This document shows, one piece after another, positions 22,378 to 24,846 of a stretch of 24,846 nucleotides of DNA. Position numbers and translations under genes: made by a program. The notes beneath the pieces are model-generated. The model was not told where the DNA came from, searched no databases, and saw only the letters and a program-made list of their open reading frames with translations. Source of the DNA: GCA-003244245 sp036378735 (GTDB lineage Bacteria; Actinomycetota; Actinomycetes; Mycobacteriales; Pseudonocardiaceae); NCBI GenBank assembly GCA_036378735.1, contig DASUVX010000165.1:1-24846 (forward strand), written 5' to 3'. How positions within the stretch are numbered: the first letter of the stretch is position 1; every line of letters starts with the position of its first letter.

Positions 22378-22835
22378 GCGCTAGCGCGGTGGCGGCGAAG
22401 TCGACGCGGCTGTCCGAGTCGTCGATCCAGTCGACGGGCACCTCGTGGATGCCCAACCCGGCGCGTTCGGCGAGCACAAGCAGCTCGGTGTCGAAGAACC
22501 AGCCGGTGTCCTCGACCAGCGGCAGCAACGCGGCGGCCACGTCGGCGCGGATGGCCTTGAAGCCGCACTGCGCGTCGGAGAACCGGGTGCGCAGGGCACC
22601 TCGCAGCAGGGTGTTGTAGCAGCGGGAGATGACCTGCCGCTTCGGACCGCGGACCACCCCGGCCGCGGCCCTTCTCGGCCAGCCGTAGCACGGTCACCGC
22701 AGGCAGATCGTCGGCCAGCTGGGCCGCGATACGCGCGGTGGAGTCGGTGCTGGCGTTGTCGGCCACGGTGATCTGGAAGGGGTAGGGGAAGCTGCCGGTG
22801 AGGTAGGCATGCAGCCGGTGGTGCAGACGTCACCG
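22378..22835 (-). pseudogene. GT2 (dolichol-phosphate-sugar-synthase-like) glycosyltransferase remnant
   Basis: On the minus strand the sequence reads 'GSFPYPFQITVADNASTDST' and 'TVLRLAEKGRGR' in one frame. It then continues in another frame with 'VVRGPKRQVISRCYNTLLRG', 'FSDAQCGFKAIRADV', 'WFFDTELLVLAERAG' and 'HEVPVDWIDDSDSRVD'. The middle, including the 'D.D' donor/metal motif, is missing (about 60 codons), and the frame changes at the junction near 22660. The first 40 or so codons are also lost. After 22378 the similarity stops and an unrelated tail runs under the DUF222 gene start. In the family these enzymes transfer sugars to polyprenyl phosphate. This copy cannot work. Confidence 0.8.
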
Positions 22836-23400
22836 CCGTCAGGTCGTAGATGGTGACGCCGTCGACGATGCGGGCGGCGAAGTGCTTCGCCACCCAGGCT
22901 GCGATCTGGCGGCTGGTGTCGGCTCCGCCGTGCTGACGGCTCGGCGCACTACCGTTGAGCAGCTCGTTGATGCCGTCGCGCGGACCGCCGTCGGTTTCCA
23001 ACCAGCGTGCGGGGGTCTCCAACCAGCCCGAGGAAGCCGGGCCGCCGAGCCAGCGAATTATGCCGCCCTCGGTGGGCCGCCATTCGATGCCGGGAAGCCG
23101 TCGGAATCGGAACCTGCGCTGGGCCCCGCAGCCGGGATCGCGCCGCCGTGCGAGCTGGCCGCGGTGTCGAGCGCGTAGGCCGCTGGCCCGCCAAGTGCAG
23201 CCAGCAATGCGGCGCCGGCGACAACCATCCCGAGGCGCCGATCCAGCCGGCTCCCGACCAGCAGCGCACCAGCAGCGACAAGGCCCACGATCAGCACGGC
23301 GACCCGCAACCATGGCGCGAAAACCGGGGTGATGCCGCCGCCACTGAACGCGCCACCACCACCGCCGGGCGGACCGCCGATGCTGCTGCCGGATCATCAG
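22836..23400 (-). pseudogene. GT39 (ArnT/YkcB-like) membrane glycosyltransferase remnant, C-terminal part
   Basis: On the minus strand a Gly-rich stretch ('GGPPGGGGGAFSGGG') leads into two membrane segments, 'LRVAVLIVGLVAAGALLVG' and 'LGMVVAGAALLAALGGPAAYAL'. These are typical of the C-terminal half of actinobacterial GT39 proteins, which use polyprenyl-phosphate sugars. The frame then shifts, and the family's last conserved block appears as 'SRQIAAWVAKHFAARIVDGV' and 'TIYDLTAV', ending about 22836. The catalytic N-terminal half is absent. Directly after this block the GT2 remnant begins, so the start of the GT2 gene has been deleted too. GT39 and GT2 partners are commonly neighbours, which supports the reading. 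Confidence 0.7.
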
Positions 23401-23650
23401 CATGCCTGCCTCGCAGCTGCGGGAGTCGTGATGGGGTAGGTGAATATGCAGCCAGGTCTCGACGGTGCGGGTGATGTCCAGACAACAATGCGGCAACGGA
23501 GGCAGAACCAGGGGCCCGCGGCGCGGGCGCGACGATCGCCGATGAACTCGGCCAATGATTCACGATGTCGTTACGGCATTATTCATCCCCCGTCCGGGCA
23601 CACAGCGTGTTGAGGCCGTGGCCCGCAAATCTGCCCTACGGTGTGGCTGC

Positions 23651-24055
23651 GTGAGTGACACACCGATCTATGATCAGCTCCGTGGGGAACGGATCAACGC
23701 TGATGTGCCGGCCGACAGCACTGATCGGCAACGGGTTGGTCACCACGGGCACCATCGGGCGCCCGCTGCCGCGATGGGTGGTCCGGCGGTCCCCGGTCGA
23801 CCGGCAGCGCCGGGATTCGATCCGGTCGCGAATCAGCACTACTCCGCGGACGTAGAGCAGGCAGTGCAGGCCGCGCTGAGCGCCGCGCGGCGGGCCAGAT
23901 TCACCGCCGGGACCCGCGCAGCACGTCGACCCGCGACTCACGCGCGACACCAGGCAGCGCATCCTGCCGGCGGTTCCCCGGCGCCGGCAGAGGGCCGCAG
24001 CTGCGCAGCGCGGGACCCGGCGGCGCCGTTCTCCTGGTTTGAACGACCCGCGTGA
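23651..24055 (+). CDS. Small hypothetical protein beginning SDTPIYDQLRGERINADVP
   Basis: A 134-residue protein from GTG 23651. The first 20 residues look strongly conserved in character. The rest is Ala/Pro/Arg/His-rich and probably disordered, with one helix 'YSADVEQAVQAALSAARRAR' (about 63-82), ending 'FSWFERPA'. I recall similar starts in small actinobacterial proteins beside GntR regulators, but cannot verify this here. It is convergent with the GntR gene with 10 bp between stops. An earlier in-frame start at 23555 is less likely because the upstream residues look unlike a protein start. No function is proposed. Confidence 0.55.
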   Translation: MSDTPIYDQLRGERINADVPADSTDRQRVGHHGHHRAPAAAMGGPAVPGRPAAPGFDPVANQHYSADVEQAVQAALSAARRARFTAGTRAARRPATHARHQAAHPAGGSPAPAEGRSCAARDPAAPFSWFERPA

Positions 24056-24065
24056 CCCGAGCGAG

Positions 24066-24846
24066 TCAGGTGCCGGCCGCCCGGCCGCCGGACGTATAAA
24101 GGGTCTGTACCGGGTCCGGCCACACGTCGAGATTAATCGTGTAGTCGAGCACAATCCGGTCAGCCGGAATTACGATATTAGCAACTTCGACGACAGCATC
24201 ACGATCAGGCCCGGCGAGCATCCGTCGCGCGATAGTCAGCACCGGAACGCCGGTCGGTATGTGCAGTATCGTTGCCTCATCCTGCAAGGGCATGCGGGCT
24301 GCCACGGATTCTTCCACGCGGCTGACGATTATTCCCAACGTGGCTAGTTGGGCAATGTTGCCGCCCGGCCATGGCTCGTTCGCTGGATCCGCTACCGGCG
24401 TACCACCCACCAACCTGAGTAGTACGTAGGACCTGCTCATCTGTTGCGGCGTGTCCTTCGCGTAGAATACGAATCGCCGCTCTAAGACGGGCTCCTCGGC
24501 GTTGACACCGAATAGCTTGGCCAGTTCATCATTGGACTGAATCTCTTGGAAATGCTTATCGAGACGGTATTCGTCCGAGCCAATACGATGATCTTTGGCG
24601 AACGACGTTGCGGGTTCGTGCGGTGATACGCCTCTGGTGATGATCTGACCCACCTCGTGCTGGTAGCGGTCAGATGCGATGCGGCGCGAGGGTCGTTGCT
24701 CACGGACGAACACGCCGCGGCCGACAGCGGCCTGTGCCAGCCCCTGTGCCTGCAGAACCGCGAGAGCTTGGCGCGCGGTCCCACGTGAGACGGCGAACTG
24801 CGCCATGACCTCAGACTCGGAGGGCAAGCGGTCGCCGGCTTGGTAT
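24066..24846 (-). CDS. GntR-family regulator with UTRA domain (N-terminus beyond window)
   Basis: The frame is open to the window edge, so only the first part of the winged helix is missing. Visible are 'LPSESEVMAQFAVSRGTARQ' and 'GRGVFVRE', the classic GntR helix-turn-helix and wing, then a UTRA ligand-binding domain (about 80-240) with 'EEPVLERRFVFY', 'QQMSRSYVLLRL' and 'VPVLTIARRML'. HutC-subfamily members sense small molecules such as sugars, amino acids or other metabolites, and some control transfer of actinomycete integrative elements (KorSA-like). The ligand here is unknown. Its base composition is lower in GC than its neighbours, a hint of separate origin. Confidence 0.9.
   Translation of the reverse strand, partial: YQAGDRLPSESEVMAQFAVSRGTARQALAVLQAQGLAQAAVGRGVFVREQRPSRRIASDRYQHEVGQIITRGVSPHEPATSFAKDHRIGSDEYRLDKHFQEIQSNDELAKLFGVNAEEPVLERRFVFYAKDTPQQMSRSYVLLRLVGGTPVADPANEPWPGGNIAQLATLGIIVSRVEESVAARMPLQDEATILHIPTGVPVLTIARRMLAGPDRDAVVEVANIVIPADRIVLDYTINLDVWPDPVQTLYTSGGRAAGT

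Noticed and set aside
22381..23496. 371-residue minus-strand frame over the glycosyltransferase remnants
   Set aside because: It mixes one true family block ending IYDLTAV with out-of-frame translation on both sides; the region is better explained by frameshifted GT39 and GT2 remnants.
1..24846. CRISPR array, rRNA, integrase or transposase gene
   Set aside because: No regularly spaced short repeats, ribosomal RNA segments or recombinase motifs were seen in the window.

Overview
The window is high-GC DNA from an actinobacterium, most likely a Mycobacterium. The clues are close relatives of M. tuberculosis VapBC45 and of the MenAT3/AbiE pair, a DUF222 (13E12-family) HNH protein plus a fragment of a second copy, a mycobacterial-type GH15 glucosidase/trehalase, and many GTG starts. 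It reads as an accessory region rather than core genome. Toxin-antitoxin and restriction genes, repeats and several broken genes alternate with intact enzymes. No integrase, transposase, rRNA or CRISPR array was seen.

Layout. 1-4040 is a defence/stress cluster: the C-terminal end of an McrC-like restriction subunit, a VapB45-VapC45 pair, and an AbiEi-AbiEii (MenA-MenT) pair. Between the two toxin-antitoxin pairs lie a 52-bp repeat (2155-2206), a degenerate tRNA-Thr-like sequence (2232-2304) and a hairpin (2306-2333). 4116-8970 holds a large SARP/AfsR-type ATPase regulator, a divergent broken FAD oxidoreductase and an intact alpha/beta hydrolase. 9110-11993 holds a GH15 glucosidase/trehalase and an unknown protein. 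The 52-bp repeat and the tRNA-like sequence then recur at 12006-12058 and 12532-12598, and between them sits a 53-residue histidine-rich ORF followed by a perfect 15-bp hairpin. The two repeat pairs could mark the ends of a roughly 10-kb island.

12870-15071 holds a DinB/mycothiol-dependent-type protein, a 13E12 C-terminal fragment, a small acidic protein and a short unknown protein. 15081-18188 on the minus strand is a likely operon: HAD phosphatase, an internally shortened UGT-type glycosyltransferase, and SelO (the last two overlap by ATGA). Divergent from it across two palindromes, an FAD oxidoreductase (18360-19748) is followed by a minimal GH15-type glucosidase (19804-20934). An FAD oxidoreductase near a GH15 gene therefore occurs twice in the window, once broken and once intact. 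20965-23400 holds an intact DUF222/HNH gene and frameshifted remains of a GT2/GT39 glycosyltransferase pair. The window ends with a small conserved-looking protein convergent with a GntR/UTRA regulator cut by the window edge.

How the genes may work together is inference: carbohydrate chemistry (GH15, glycosyltransferases, HAD) and flavin oxidation recur, while three genes with internal deletions point to ongoing decay. The most novel candidates are the histidine-rich peptide gene, the duplicated 52-bp-repeat/tRNA-like arrangement, and the FAD-GH15 gene pair.
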